8,627 nt of DNA from Candidatus Aminicenantes bacterium UBA647. GTDB lineage: Bacteria; Acidobacteriota; Aminicenantia; UBA2199. How positions within the stretch are numbered: the first letter of the stretch is position 1; every line of letters starts with the position of its first letter. The stretch lies in contig DBOL01000026.1 of the NCBI GenBank assembly GCA_002299555.1, positions 1 to 8,627 of the forward strand, in the 5' to 3' direction. The position numbers were made by a program, and so were the translations under genes. Below the pieces are notes generated by a model. It had not been told where the DNA came from. It was given only the letters and a program-made list of their open reading frames with translations, and ran no database searches. Positions 1 to 6,617 of the stretch are shown one piece after another.

Positions 1-1014
1 AAAGTTAAGGTAATTTCCTGTAATGAATGTGGTGCGCCACTCAGAGTTTCAGAGGGGCAGTTCTTATCAGTATGTAAATTTTGCAATGTAAATTATTATG
101 TTAAACAGGATTCCCCTCCTGCAATATTGATAAAGGATAATGTTCAGCTCGGTGATGCAAAAAAAATAGTTCTTGACCAGCTTAGAAATAAAGCTGTTTC
201 CAAAGGTTTTCTCTCAAACTCCTATTTTGAGAGGGGGACTCTTTTTTTTATTCCCATGATCGAGATCAGGGGGATTAAGGCCAGAGTTGCGTCAAGAGAA
301 ATTACAGGAAAGAGTGAATACGGGTATTCTGCATATGATTATATTGAGCATGGTAGCCACATGAGTGATCTTGAGATCGATTTTATCGAGGGTTCAATCA
401 TAGATGAGAGCCTTCTAAATGCTGATCAGGCAGAATTCAATGTAACAGAGATGAGAAAGAGAGGGGTTGTACTCCCGCTGAAACCTGATTTTCATTTAAA
501 TGATAAAACCAGTCCTGAAGAGCAGTTTGTTATTGAAAAACATATAAGGATAATATATTTTCCGGTTTGGGAAATAAATTACAGCTATAGTGGAATTGTA
601 TTTAAAAGTTATATTTCGGCTATTGACGGTGCCCCTATAAAGGTCCAGGCTATCAAAGATCACAGAAAAAAACTGTTTTTCTCAATACTTGGAATTTTCA
701 GTCTTGCGACCCTTTATGCAAGGGGATTAAAATTCCTTCTTATATATCTGGTTGGTGTAAAGCAAGGGATGTCGGCTGGAGGGATAATGCTGGGGTCTTT
801 ATTGTTCGGTGCATTGTTTACTTTAATGATCAGCAGCTTGTTGATCCCATATTTCTGGGAGATGTTTGCATTTAGAGAGATTGTATCAATAAGAAAGGAT
901 GAGGTTGAAAGCAGGCTCATAAATTATTCAGAAAACAGCCTCATGAAATTCCTCCGTGGCTTATTGCAAAAGGTAGAAGTTATTTTTACAATAAATAAAT
1001 CTGACGATGGTTGA
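1..1014 (+). CDS. Zinc-ribbon membrane protein of unknown function, 5'-partial
   Basis: The frame is open from the first base of the window, so the true start lies upstream, probably only a few codons away because a zinc ribbon is normally at the extreme N-terminus. Numbering from the window edge, CNEC (7-10) and CKFC (25-28) form a four-cysteine ribbon. A mostly hydrophilic domain follows with an IPMIEI stretch near 84-89 and a YFPVWEI motif at 186-192, then a sequence of the type 'AIDGAP' near 207-212. Hydrophobic segments at about 224-240, 243-253 and 262-283 suggest two or three membrane helices, followed by a polar C-terminal tail. The gene overlaps the next one by 8 bases, so the two are probably translated together. 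I do not recognise the family. Similar ribbon-plus-membrane proteins occur near PspA/SPFH membrane-stress genes in some bacteria, but no such gene is visible here. The downstream TTG at 127 would discard the ribbon and is unlikely to be the start. Confidence 0.85.
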   Translation, partial: KVKVISCNECGAPLRVSEGQFLSVCKFCNVNYYVKQDSPPAILIKDNVQLGDAKKIVLDQLRNKAVSKGFLSNSYFERGTLFFIPMIEIRGIKARVASREITGKSEYGYSAYDYIEHGSHMSDLEIDFIEGSIIDESLLNADQAEFNVTEMRKRGVVLPLKPDFHLNDKTSPEEQFVIEKHIRIIYFPVWEINYSYSGIVFKSYISAIDGAPIKVQAIKDHRKKLFFSILGIFSLATLYARGLKFLLIYLVGVKQGMSAGGIMLGSLLFGALFTLMISSLLIPYFWEMFAFREIVSIRKDEVESRLINYSENSLMKFLRGLLQKVEVIFTINKSDDG

Positions 1015-1591
1015 AAATATTAAACTAAAATGTGATAAGTGCTCCGGGAATCTTTCCGGAAGTAACAATAGTTCTGTTTTTTTTTGTCTTTCCTGCGCGC
1101 GTGGATGTGATATAAGCGGAAAAGCAAGAGTTTGTTATGACATGAAATTTGCCATTCCTGAAAAAAAGCAGGATTTCCCAATGGAGTATTTCCCGTTCTG
1201 GCACATAAAATGTGATTATATTGTAGAGAACACATCCGATATGACCAAGCTGGAGGGTGAGGCTGAATTCTATGTCCCTGCTTTTTTTATTAAGAATATT
1301 AACTATTTTGGGGACATCGGCCTGTACTATTTACAAAAAGATATTAAACCTGAATATGGAGAGAAACTTGACATCCCTCTTTTTCCGGCGGACAGGGGGT
1401 TGGGTGATGCTTTAAAATATCCATATATTTACCTGATGAAGGAGTATTCAAATAAAATTGGTGCAGAATTTTTAAATATTGAAGTTAAAAATACAGGAGC
1501 AGGACTGATATTGATCCCATTCTATAAAAAGGATCACTCCTATTTTGATTCATTCCTTTTCTGGAAGTATCCGTCCGGAGCGTTGATCTGA
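1007..1591 (+). CDS. Zinc-ribbon protein of unknown function, partner of the preceding gene
   Basis: This 194-residue protein has an N-terminal four-cysteine ribbon, CDKC (9-12) and CLSC (27-30), with two further cysteines at 34 and 43. An EYFPFWHI motif lies at 60-67 and an LILIPFY stretch at 168-173, near the C-terminus. The ribbon followed by an aromatic-Pro-aromatic motif repeats the architecture of the preceding gene (YFPVWEI there), so the two may be distant paralogues or subunits of one assembly. No convincing transmembrane helix is visible, which suggests a soluble or peripheral partner to the membrane-bound neighbour. The ATG at 1007 overlaps the upstream stop by 8 bases and places the ribbon at the extreme N-terminus, supporting the start. 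The role of the ribbon (structural, protein contact or nucleic-acid contact) cannot be told from the sequence, and I name no function. Confidence 0.85.
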   Translation: MVENIKLKCDKCSGNLSGSNNSSVFFCLSCARGCDISGKARVCYDMKFAIPEKKQDFPMEYFPFWHIKCDYIVENTSDMTKLEGEAEFYVPAFFIKNINYFGDIGLYYLQKDIKPEYGEKLDIPLFPADRGLGDALKYPYIYLMKEYSNKIGAEFLNIEVKNTGAGLILIPFYKKDHSYFDSFLFWKYPSGALI

Positions 1592-1597
1592 TAATTC

Positions 1598-1602
1598 AGG
1601 GG
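1598..1602 (+). promoter_or_regulatory. Ribosome binding site of glpK
   Basis: The AGGGG stretch lies ten bases before the ATG at 1613, with a second purine patch (TGGAA, 1606-1610) closer to it. It sits in the 21-base gap after the second zinc-ribbon gene. It supports independent initiation of glpK rather than pure coupling to the upstream stop. Confidence 0.5.
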
Positions 1603-1612
1603 TAATGGAAAT

Positions 1613-3109
1613 ATGTCAAAAAACAAGTATATATTAGCTCTTGATCAGGGAACAACAAGTTCACGAGCAATAATATTTAACAAAAAAGGGGAGATCGCAG
1701 GAAGTTCTCAAAAAGAGTTTCGTCAGATATATCCGAGACCCGGATGGGTAGAACATGATCCAATGGAGATATGGGGGACGCAGATGGGAGTGGCTAAAGC
1801 GGCTCTCGAATCAAGTTTTATAGATATTGATGATATCGTATCAGTTGGGATCACAAATCAGAGAGAGACAACTGTGGTGTGGGACAGGAAGAGCGGAAAG
1901 CCTGTCTGCAATGCTATAGTGTGGCAATGTCGGAGAACAGCGGCTATTTGTGATGCTCTGTCAGAGGATAAAAATTTTGAAAATTATATTGAGGAAAATA
2001 CAGGGCTTGTTATTGATGCTTATTTTTCTGCAACAAAGATAAAATGGATACTTGATAACGTAAGAGGCGCCAGAAGGAAGGCAGAGAGGGGAGATCTTCT
2101 GTTTGGTACCATCGATACGTGGCTCCTCTGGAATATGACAGATGGGAAAACCCATGCAACCGATTTCTCAAATGCCTCCCGAACAATGATGTACAATATA
2201 AAAAAGCTCGAATGGGATAAAGAAATTCTAAAAAAGCTTGATATTCCAGCGAGTATTTTGCCATCTGTTATGCCCTCAAGCGGGATCTACGGGTATACAT
2301 CACCTGCAATACTTGGAAGATCTATCCCTGTATCAGGTATTGCCGGAGATCAGCAGGCGGCATTGTTCGGGCAAGCCTGCTTTAAAAAAGGGATGGTGAA
2401 GAACACTTATGGTACGGGCTGCTTCATGCTTATGAATACAGGTGAAAAGTTGGTACGCTCAAAGAACAAGCTTCTCACTACTATTGCCTGGGGGATGAAC
2501 GGGAAGGTGGAATACGCCCTTGAGGGGAGTGTATTTATTGCGGGAGCTTCGATCCAATGGCTCCGTGATGAGATAAAGTTGATCCGGGAGGCATCTGAAA
2601 GTGAAGATTTTGCATTAAAAGTAAGTGATACTAATGGCGTTTATGTTGTGCCGGCTTTTACAGGGCTGGGTGCCCCTTATTGGGACATGGGAGCAAAAGG
2701 TGTGATAACCGGAATAACAAGAGGAACAAACAGCAATCATATTGTCAGGGCTACACTTGAGTCAATTGCATATCAGACCAGAGATATCCTGGATGCAATG
2801 AAAAGTGATTCCGGGATAGACATTAAAGTTCTCAAAGTTGATGGAGGCGCTTCAAAGAATAATTTTCTTATGAAATTCCAGGCAGATATACTGGGAGTAA
2901 AAACTCTCAGGCCTTTGGTCGTGGAAACAACAGCCCTTGGAGCGGCCTATCTTGCAGGACTTGCAGTGGGATATTGGAAAGATAAAAATGAAATTGAGAA
3001 GAATTGGAAATGTTCAAAGACTTTCTCTCCTAAAATGGGTAGAAAAAAGAGAGAAGAACTATATAATGGCTGGCAAGAAGCAGTGAGGAGGTCTTTCAGT
3101 TCGATCTGA
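1613..3109 (+). CDS. glpK: Glycerol kinase
   Basis: Cytosolic ATP-dependent kinase converting glycerol to sn-glycerol 3-phosphate. Its 498 residues match the family length (E. coli GlpK is about 500). The FGGY-family landmarks are in order: the phosphate-binding DQGTTSSRAI (11-20), GWVEHDP (44-50), the glycerol-contacting NQRE (82-85) and WQCRRT (104-109), GTIDTWLLW (165-173), AGDQQAALFGQ with the catalytic-base Asp at 246, the NTYGTGCF segment (264-271), FTGLGAPYWD (349-358), and the C-terminal nucleotide-site DGGASKNNFLM (410-420) and ETTALGAAYLAGLA (438-451). The HPr-phosphorylated His loop typical of Firmicutes GlpK is not seen around 230-240, and the E. coli EIIA-Glc binding segment near the C-terminus is not recognisable, so PTS control is unlikely to be of either classical kind. 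No glpF or glpD lies beside it. The gene ends seven bases before the ThDP enzyme, and a monoacylglycerol-lipase-like gene lies downstream. Confidence 0.97.
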   Translation: MSKNKYILALDQGTTSSRAIIFNKKGEIAGSSQKEFRQIYPRPGWVEHDPMEIWGTQMGVAKAALESSFIDIDDIVSVGITNQRETTVVWDRKSGKPVCNAIVWQCRRTAAICDALSEDKNFENYIEENTGLVIDAYFSATKIKWILDNVRGARRKAERGDLLFGTIDTWLLWNMTDGKTHATDFSNASRTMMYNIKKLEWDKEILKKLDIPASILPSVMPSSGIYGYTSPAILGRSIPVSGIAGDQQAALFGQACFKKGMVKNTYGTGCFMLMNTGEKLVRSKNKLLTTIAWGMNGKVEYALEGSVFIAGASIQWLRDEIKLIREASESEDFALKVSDTNGVYVVPAFTGLGAPYWDMGAKGVITGITRGTNSNHIVRATLESIAYQTRDILDAMKSDSGIDIKVLKVDGGASKNNFLMKFQADILGVKTLRPLVVETTALGAAYLAGLAVGYWKDKNEIEKNWKCSKTFSPKMGRKKREELYNGWQEAVRRSFSSI

Positions 3110-3116
3110 TACTATT

Positions 3117-4727
3117 ATGAGTGTAGTGAAAGAGCTTATTGATTCTTTAAAAGAAAGAGGGGTAAAGTATGTATTCGGTATCGAAGGTGGCTCGTGGATC
3201 CCGTATATGGAGGAGATGAGAAATAATGGGATCGAATTCATATTGGTTGCAAATGAAGCAAGTGCAGGGATCATGGCCGATGTTTGTTTCAGAATAACAG
3301 GAATTCCGGGAGTCTGTTACGCTACATACGGGCCTGGAGCTACAAACCTCAGCACAGGAGTCGGGTGTGCTTTTCTCGACAGATCTGCAATAATTGCCTT
3401 CACATCTGAATTCAATGATGACCAATTGGGAAAGCGTGTTCAGATGAACGTAGATCATCAGGCTCTTTTCAGCGGGATCACAAAATGGACCTTTCGGCTC
3501 GAAAGTGATCGTGTGAGGGAAAGTGTTAATGATGCTTTTGATTTTGCCTTATCAGAGGTTCCGGGGCCTGTTCATATCGGGATACATTCTGAAATTGTTG
3601 TAAAAAGAAGCAAAACAACCCTGGTGGATAAGGTGCCGGAGACTTTCAGCTCCGTTGATCCGGATTCAGAAAAACTGAAACTTCTTGAAAAAACTCTTAG
3701 AAGTTCAGCGAGGCCAATCATCGCTGCAGGACTCACAGCTTCAAGATTAAAATTAGGTGAGAAACTGAGAAAATTGCTTGATCTCCATCATATTCCGATC
3801 GTCCTTACTCCAATGGCAAAAGGGCTGGTCCCACATGATCATGAGTGTTATTCGGGAGTCCTTTTCCATGCGATGAGTAGACAATTGAAGGAGATATACA
3901 ACAAATCAGATCTTGTTATAGGAATTGGGTACGATCCTGTAGAATTTGAATTTGAGGATTGGATGCCGGATGTCCCTTTAATAAATATTGATACAACCGT
4001 TGCTGATGTTTCAGAGGATATCGACCTTGTTTGTGATATCAATTGCAATATAGGGGAAGTCCTGGACTTTATGACATCTGTTGCTCCTGTAAATACAGAG
4101 TGGGATTTTAACGAGATAAAGAAAATCAAAGAGTATGTGTTGGATCCCCCCGAATTGAAAGGTAACCTTTTAGGGCCGATAGAGGTACTACGAATTTTGA
4201 GGGAAAAACTTCCTGCAGATGGAATAATGACCTGTGATGTTGGTGCGCATACCCATCTGATTGGGCAGATATGGGAAGTTGAAAACCCCGGAATGCTGAT
4301 CATGACAAATGGATGGTCATCGATGGGGTTCGGAATTCCCTCAGCTATCGCAGCAAAATTAATTCTGCCTGACAAAAAAGTTGTTTGTGTGACCGGTGAT
4401 GGCGGTTTTATGATGATGGCAGGAGAGATTGTAACAGCAAGAAGGCTTGGATTGAATGTCGTTTTTATTATTCTGGCAGATGGGGAGTTAGGGCTGATAA
4501 GGGTGAAGCAGGATAATATTGGTGTAACTAATTATGGAGTAAAACTATATGATGGTGATTTCATTAATGAGGATACATTTTTCGGTGTTCCGGTTGAAAC
4601 GGTCAGGAAAAAAGAAGAATTGAGTTTAGCAATTGAAGCAGGGTTTGAGAGAGTCGGGCCACAGATCATCGAAGTGGTAATGGATGGCAGTGAGTATAAT
4701 TCGTTGATTTCAGGAAATTTTAAATAA
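3117..4727 (+). CDS. Thiamine-diphosphate-dependent enzyme, acetolactate synthase-like
   Basis: A 536-residue enzyme with the three-domain plan of the acetolactate synthase/benzoylformate decarboxylase superfamily. The N-terminal PYR domain carries the catalytic Glu at 47 (in VANEASAG) and GPGATNLSTG (72-81). The central domain runs roughly from 185 to 330. The C-terminal PP domain has WSSMGFGIPSAIAAK (400-414) and the ThDP/Mg motif starting at GDGG (427-430). The usual Asn-Asn that closes this motif is Ala-Asp (454-455), followed by Gly-Glu; an Asp here also occurs in AlsS-type enzymes, so activity is plausible. The PDC-type His-His pair is absent, and I see no separate small regulatory subunit (IlvN). 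The substrate is unknown: candidates are acetolactate synthase, a 2-oxoacid decarboxylase, or a CEAS-like carboligase, whose N-terminal region it resembles from memory. No Shine-Dalgarno lies at the right distance (GAGGAGG is 25 bases upstream), so translation probably couples to glpK. Confidence 0.9.
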   Translation: MSVVKELIDSLKERGVKYVFGIEGGSWIPYMEEMRNNGIEFILVANEASAGIMADVCFRITGIPGVCYATYGPGATNLSTGVGCAFLDRSAIIAFTSEFNDDQLGKRVQMNVDHQALFSGITKWTFRLESDRVRESVNDAFDFALSEVPGPVHIGIHSEIVVKRSKTTLVDKVPETFSSVDPDSEKLKLLEKTLRSSARPIIAAGLTASRLKLGEKLRKLLDLHHIPIVLTPMAKGLVPHDHECYSGVLFHAMSRQLKEIYNKSDLVIGIGYDPVEFEFEDWMPDVPLINIDTTVADVSEDIDLVCDINCNIGEVLDFMTSVAPVNTEWDFNEIKKIKEYVLDPPELKGNLLGPIEVLRILREKLPADGIMTCDVGAHTHLIGQIWEVENPGMLIMTNGWSSMGFGIPSAIAAKLILPDKKVVCVTGDGGFMMMAGEIVTARRLGLNVVFIILADGELGLIRVKQDNIGVTNYGVKLYDGDFINEDTFFGVPVETVRKKEELSLAIEAGFERVGPQIIEVVMDGSEYNSLISGNFK

Positions 4728-4728
4728 A

Positions 4729-4968
4729 ATGGACAAAGCTGAAAAAAAGACTATTTCTCTTGTTGGAATTCCATTTGCCCGGATAATGGAAGAGAAACTG
4801 GCTTCAAGGCAGGTTATTGATATAATTGGTAATATAAATGTCCCTGTTTTAGGCGGAGATGTTGTCGAGTATAATCCTGGCAGGGATGTCAGCGGAATAA
4901 CGTCGGCTCTTGCCGCAAAGCTCGTTAAAGAGATACTTTCAAAGATGGTATTAAATTTATATAGCTGA
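4729..4968 (+). CDS. Stand-alone C-terminal segment of an arginase/agmatinase-family protein
   Basis: A 79-residue frame starting one base after the ThDP gene stop. Residues 44-50 (DVVEYNP) and the following GRD, SGIT and ALAAKLVKEIL form the hallmark end of ureohydrolases (arginase, agmatinase, proclavaminate amidinohydrolase, formiminoglutamase). Full members are about 280-320 residues long. The metal-binding His, DAHxD and DxDxxDP motifs belong to the missing N-terminal three-quarters, which is not encoded upstream because the ThDP gene fills that space. By eye, the conserved guanidinium-contacting Glu of the 'YRE' element aligns with Gln28. The protein therefore cannot be a ureohydrolase by itself. 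It could be a deletion remnant, or a small protein retained for contact with the ThDP enzyme. The frame has no internal stop and no indel within the recognisable part. A weak AGGA (4712-4715) lies 13 bases before the ATG. The upstream in-frame stop at 4705-4707 rules out a fusion to the preceding gene. Confidence 0.7.
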   Translation: MDKAEKKTISLVGIPFARIMEEKLASRQVIDIIGNINVPVLGGDVVEYNPGRDVSGITSALAAKLVKEILSKMVLNLYS

Positions 4969-4981
4969 CTATTACTGAAAT

Positions 4982-4986
4982 GGAGG
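4982..4986 (+). promoter_or_regulatory. Strong ribosome binding site of the lipase-like gene
   Basis: GGAGG lies four bases before the ATG at 4991, within a 22-base gap. It is the best Shine-Dalgarno in the window and fixes the start of the hydrolase. It also shows that this organism uses classical anti-SD initiation. Confidence 0.7.
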
Positions 4987-4990
4987 AATT

Positions 4991-5929
4991 ATGTCTGAAG
5001 ATAAATTTACATTAGATGCGGAGGATGGGAAGAAAATTTTTGTTTACAGGTGGCTTCCATCTGATCGAAAAGCACTGAAGTGTATTGTGCAGATCGCTCA
5101 TGGGATGGCTGAACATGCAGGAAGGTATAAAAGATTTGCTGAATATTTGAATAAAGAAGGCATTGGTGTCTACGCAAATGATCACAGAGGGCACGGGAAA
5201 ACCGCAGGTGCAATTGAGAATGTCGGTATTTTTGCAGATTGGTCCGGATGGGACCTCGTAGTTAAAGATATGAAAAGACTTTCCGGGATGATAAAGAATA
5301 ATCATTCCGGAATCCCATTATTTTTGCTGGGGCAAAGTATGGGCTCATTCCTTGTCCGCGATTACATTGCCGGGAAAGGGGATAAAGTGGATGGAGTGAT
5401 CCTGACAGGGACAGCAGGAGATCCCGGATTGAAGGGAAGTTCGGGTATTATTGCAGCAAAACTTTTCAGCAGGATCAGGGGAAGGAATAAGCCGGACAAA
5501 ATAATTGATAAGTCTGTGTTCGGTTCTTACAATAAAGATTTCAAACCGGCAAGAACAAAGTTTGACTGGCTGAGCCGTGATGAGAATGAAGTTGATAAAT
5601 ATGTTGATGATGATTATTGCGGGGGTATATTTTCTTCAGGATTTTTTGTAGATCTTTTTACAGGACTTAAAAAGGTCAATAAAATAGAAAATATTCGATC
5701 AATTCCTGTTATGTTGCCGATCCTGTTAATCTCCGGGGAAAAAGACCCGCTCGGAGAGGATCTGAAAGGAGTTAAGAGAGTGATCAGATCATTCAAAAAA
5801 GCAGGAATTAAAGATGTAGAGTATAAATTCTATAATGGTGGAAGACATGAGATGCTGAACGAACTGAATAAAAAGGAAGTTTTTTCAGATATTTCCGGTT
5901 GGATAAAATCAAAATTATCAGATCAATAA
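4991..5929 (+). CDS. Alpha/beta hydrolase, monoacylglycerol lipase/lysophospholipase-like
   Basis: A 312-residue serine hydrolase of the 'serine aminopeptidase S33' (Hydrolase_4) group that includes monoacylglycerol lipases and lysophospholipases. The oxyanion-hole element HGMAEHAGRY (37-46) and the NDHRGHGKT strand-loop (63-71) are characteristic of that group. The nucleophile is Ser116 in GQSMGS, the acid Asp252 in SGEKDP, and the base His286 in GGRHEMLNE. A variable cap lies roughly between 145 and 230. No signal peptide is seen, so it is probably cytosolic. Reaction inferred from the family: hydrolysis of a monoacylglycerol or lysolipid ester to free fatty acid and a glycerol moiety, which glycerol kinase encoded nearby could phosphorylate. 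A different ester substrate is equally possible. A one-base gap separates it from the next gene. Confidence 0.88.
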   Translation: MSEDKFTLDAEDGKKIFVYRWLPSDRKALKCIVQIAHGMAEHAGRYKRFAEYLNKEGIGVYANDHRGHGKTAGAIENVGIFADWSGWDLVVKDMKRLSGMIKNNHSGIPLFLLGQSMGSFLVRDYIAGKGDKVDGVILTGTAGDPGLKGSSGIIAAKLFSRIRGRNKPDKIIDKSVFGSYNKDFKPARTKFDWLSRDENEVDKYVDDDYCGGIFSSGFFVDLFTGLKKVNKIENIRSIPVMLPILLISGEKDPLGEDLKGVKRVIRSFKKAGIKDVEYKFYNGGRHEMLNELNKKEVFSDISGWIKSKLSDQ

Positions 5930-5930
5930 A

Positions 5931-6581
5931 GTGACTGGTATTTCCAAATGTCCCCTTTGCGGGTCATTCCTGATGACCTTGTTCTTTTCAGGCAAAAAAA
6001 GAGAATTTTTCAGGTGTGAAGAATGTAGACTTGTTTTTGCTCCTGAAAAATACCATCTCTCTGAAGAGGATGAAAAGGCGAGATATGATAAGCATGAGAA
6101 CACTTCCGGGAACAAGGGTTATCTGGATTTTCTGTACAGGTTCTATTCTGTCCTTAGCAGTCATATTGAAGATGAGAGTATCGGACTGGACTTCGGATCG
6201 GGGCCGGGGCCTGTTCTTGCGGAGCTTTTCAAAGAAAACAGTTATAATATTTCAATTTATGATGTTTTTTATGCACCGGACAGGTCTGTATTAAGCAAAA
6301 GATATGATTTTATAACTATTGTAGAAGTATTGGAGCATTTGAGGAATCCGGAAAAAGAGTTGAGAACATTGTGGGAATGTTTGAACCCCGGGGGAGTAAT
6401 TGCGATCATGACAAAATTTCTCCCTTCAAAAAAAAAAAATTTTACTTTATGGAGCTACAAGAACGATATAACCCATATTTGCTTCTATTCAGAGCCTGTT
6501 TTCAAATGGATCTCAAACAATTTTAATTCAAAGTTACTATTCCCTGCAGATGACATAGTGTTGATGTTCAAAACAAAATGA
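5931..6581 (+). CDS. Zinc-ribbon class I SAM-dependent methyltransferase
   Basis: A 216-residue protein with an N-terminal ribbon, CPLC (7-10) and CEEC (29-32), followed by a compact Rossmann methyltransferase of the Methyltransf_23 kind. Motif I is GLDFGSGPG (85-93), an acidic strand end ISIYDVF lies at 107-113, the post-II region is EVLEHLRNP (132-140), and LNPGGVIAIMT (151-161) is motif III. The later NDITHICFYS (178-187) matches a segment common in this family. The substrate is not evident. Related ribbon methyltransferases act on small molecules or sugars, and the neighbouring FkbM methyltransferase could suggest glycan modification. The start is the GTG one base after the upstream stop: the next Met (15) would delete the first CxxC. 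No Shine-Dalgarno is visible, so coupling to the hydrolase is likely. A run of twelve A (6428-6439) lies within the coding sequence. Confidence 0.88.
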   Translation: MTGISKCPLCGSFLMTLFFSGKKREFFRCEECRLVFAPEKYHLSEEDEKARYDKHENTSGNKGYLDFLYRFYSVLSSHIEDESIGLDFGSGPGPVLAELFKENSYNISIYDVFYAPDRSVLSKRYDFITIVEVLEHLRNPEKELRTLWECLNPGGVIAIMTKFLPSKKKNFTLWSYKNDITHICFYSEPVFKWISNNFNSKLLFPADDIVLMFKTK

Positions 6582-6587
6582 TATAAT
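6561..6587 (+). promoter_or_regulatory. Candidate sigma-70 type promoter before the phosphatase gene
   Basis: TATAAT at 6582-6587 is a perfect -10 match, with TTGATG at 6561-6566 as a four-of-six -35 separated by 15 bases, shorter than the usual 16-18. It falls at the end of the methyltransferase gene and in the only gap above 30 bases in the window, about 30 bases ahead of the next start. In AT-rich DNA such matches arise by chance, so this is a weak call. Confidence 0.3.
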
Positions 6588-6617
6588 TAGAGTGTATTTT
6601 AAATTAGATAATTGAGA

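Noticed and set aside
127..129. TTG as the start of the first gene
   Set aside because: The frame is open upstream to base 1 and encodes a complete four-cysteine ribbon there, so the gene begins before the window.
3848..4375. Long minus-strand open frame of 175 codons inside the ThDP gene
   Set aside because: It lies wholly antisense to a gene with clear conserved motifs, and its translation is low-complexity Ser/Ile-rich without any recognisable domain. It is a shadow frame.
4969..4990. Terminator between the ureohydrolase fragment and the lipase-like gene
   Set aside because: The gap is only 22 bases, with no GC-rich inverted repeat or T-run, and it contains the ribosome binding site of the next gene.
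6016..6294. Plus-strand frame of 92 codons overlapping the zinc-ribbon methyltransferase
   Set aside because: The overlapping methyltransferase frame carries the ribbon and SAM motif I over the same bases; the alternative frame has no domain and no ribosome binding site.
6612..6614. TTG start for the phosphatase
   Set aside because: An ATG two codons later gives the same hydrophobic N-terminus and is the more likely initiation codon; neither has a convincing Shine-Dalgarno.
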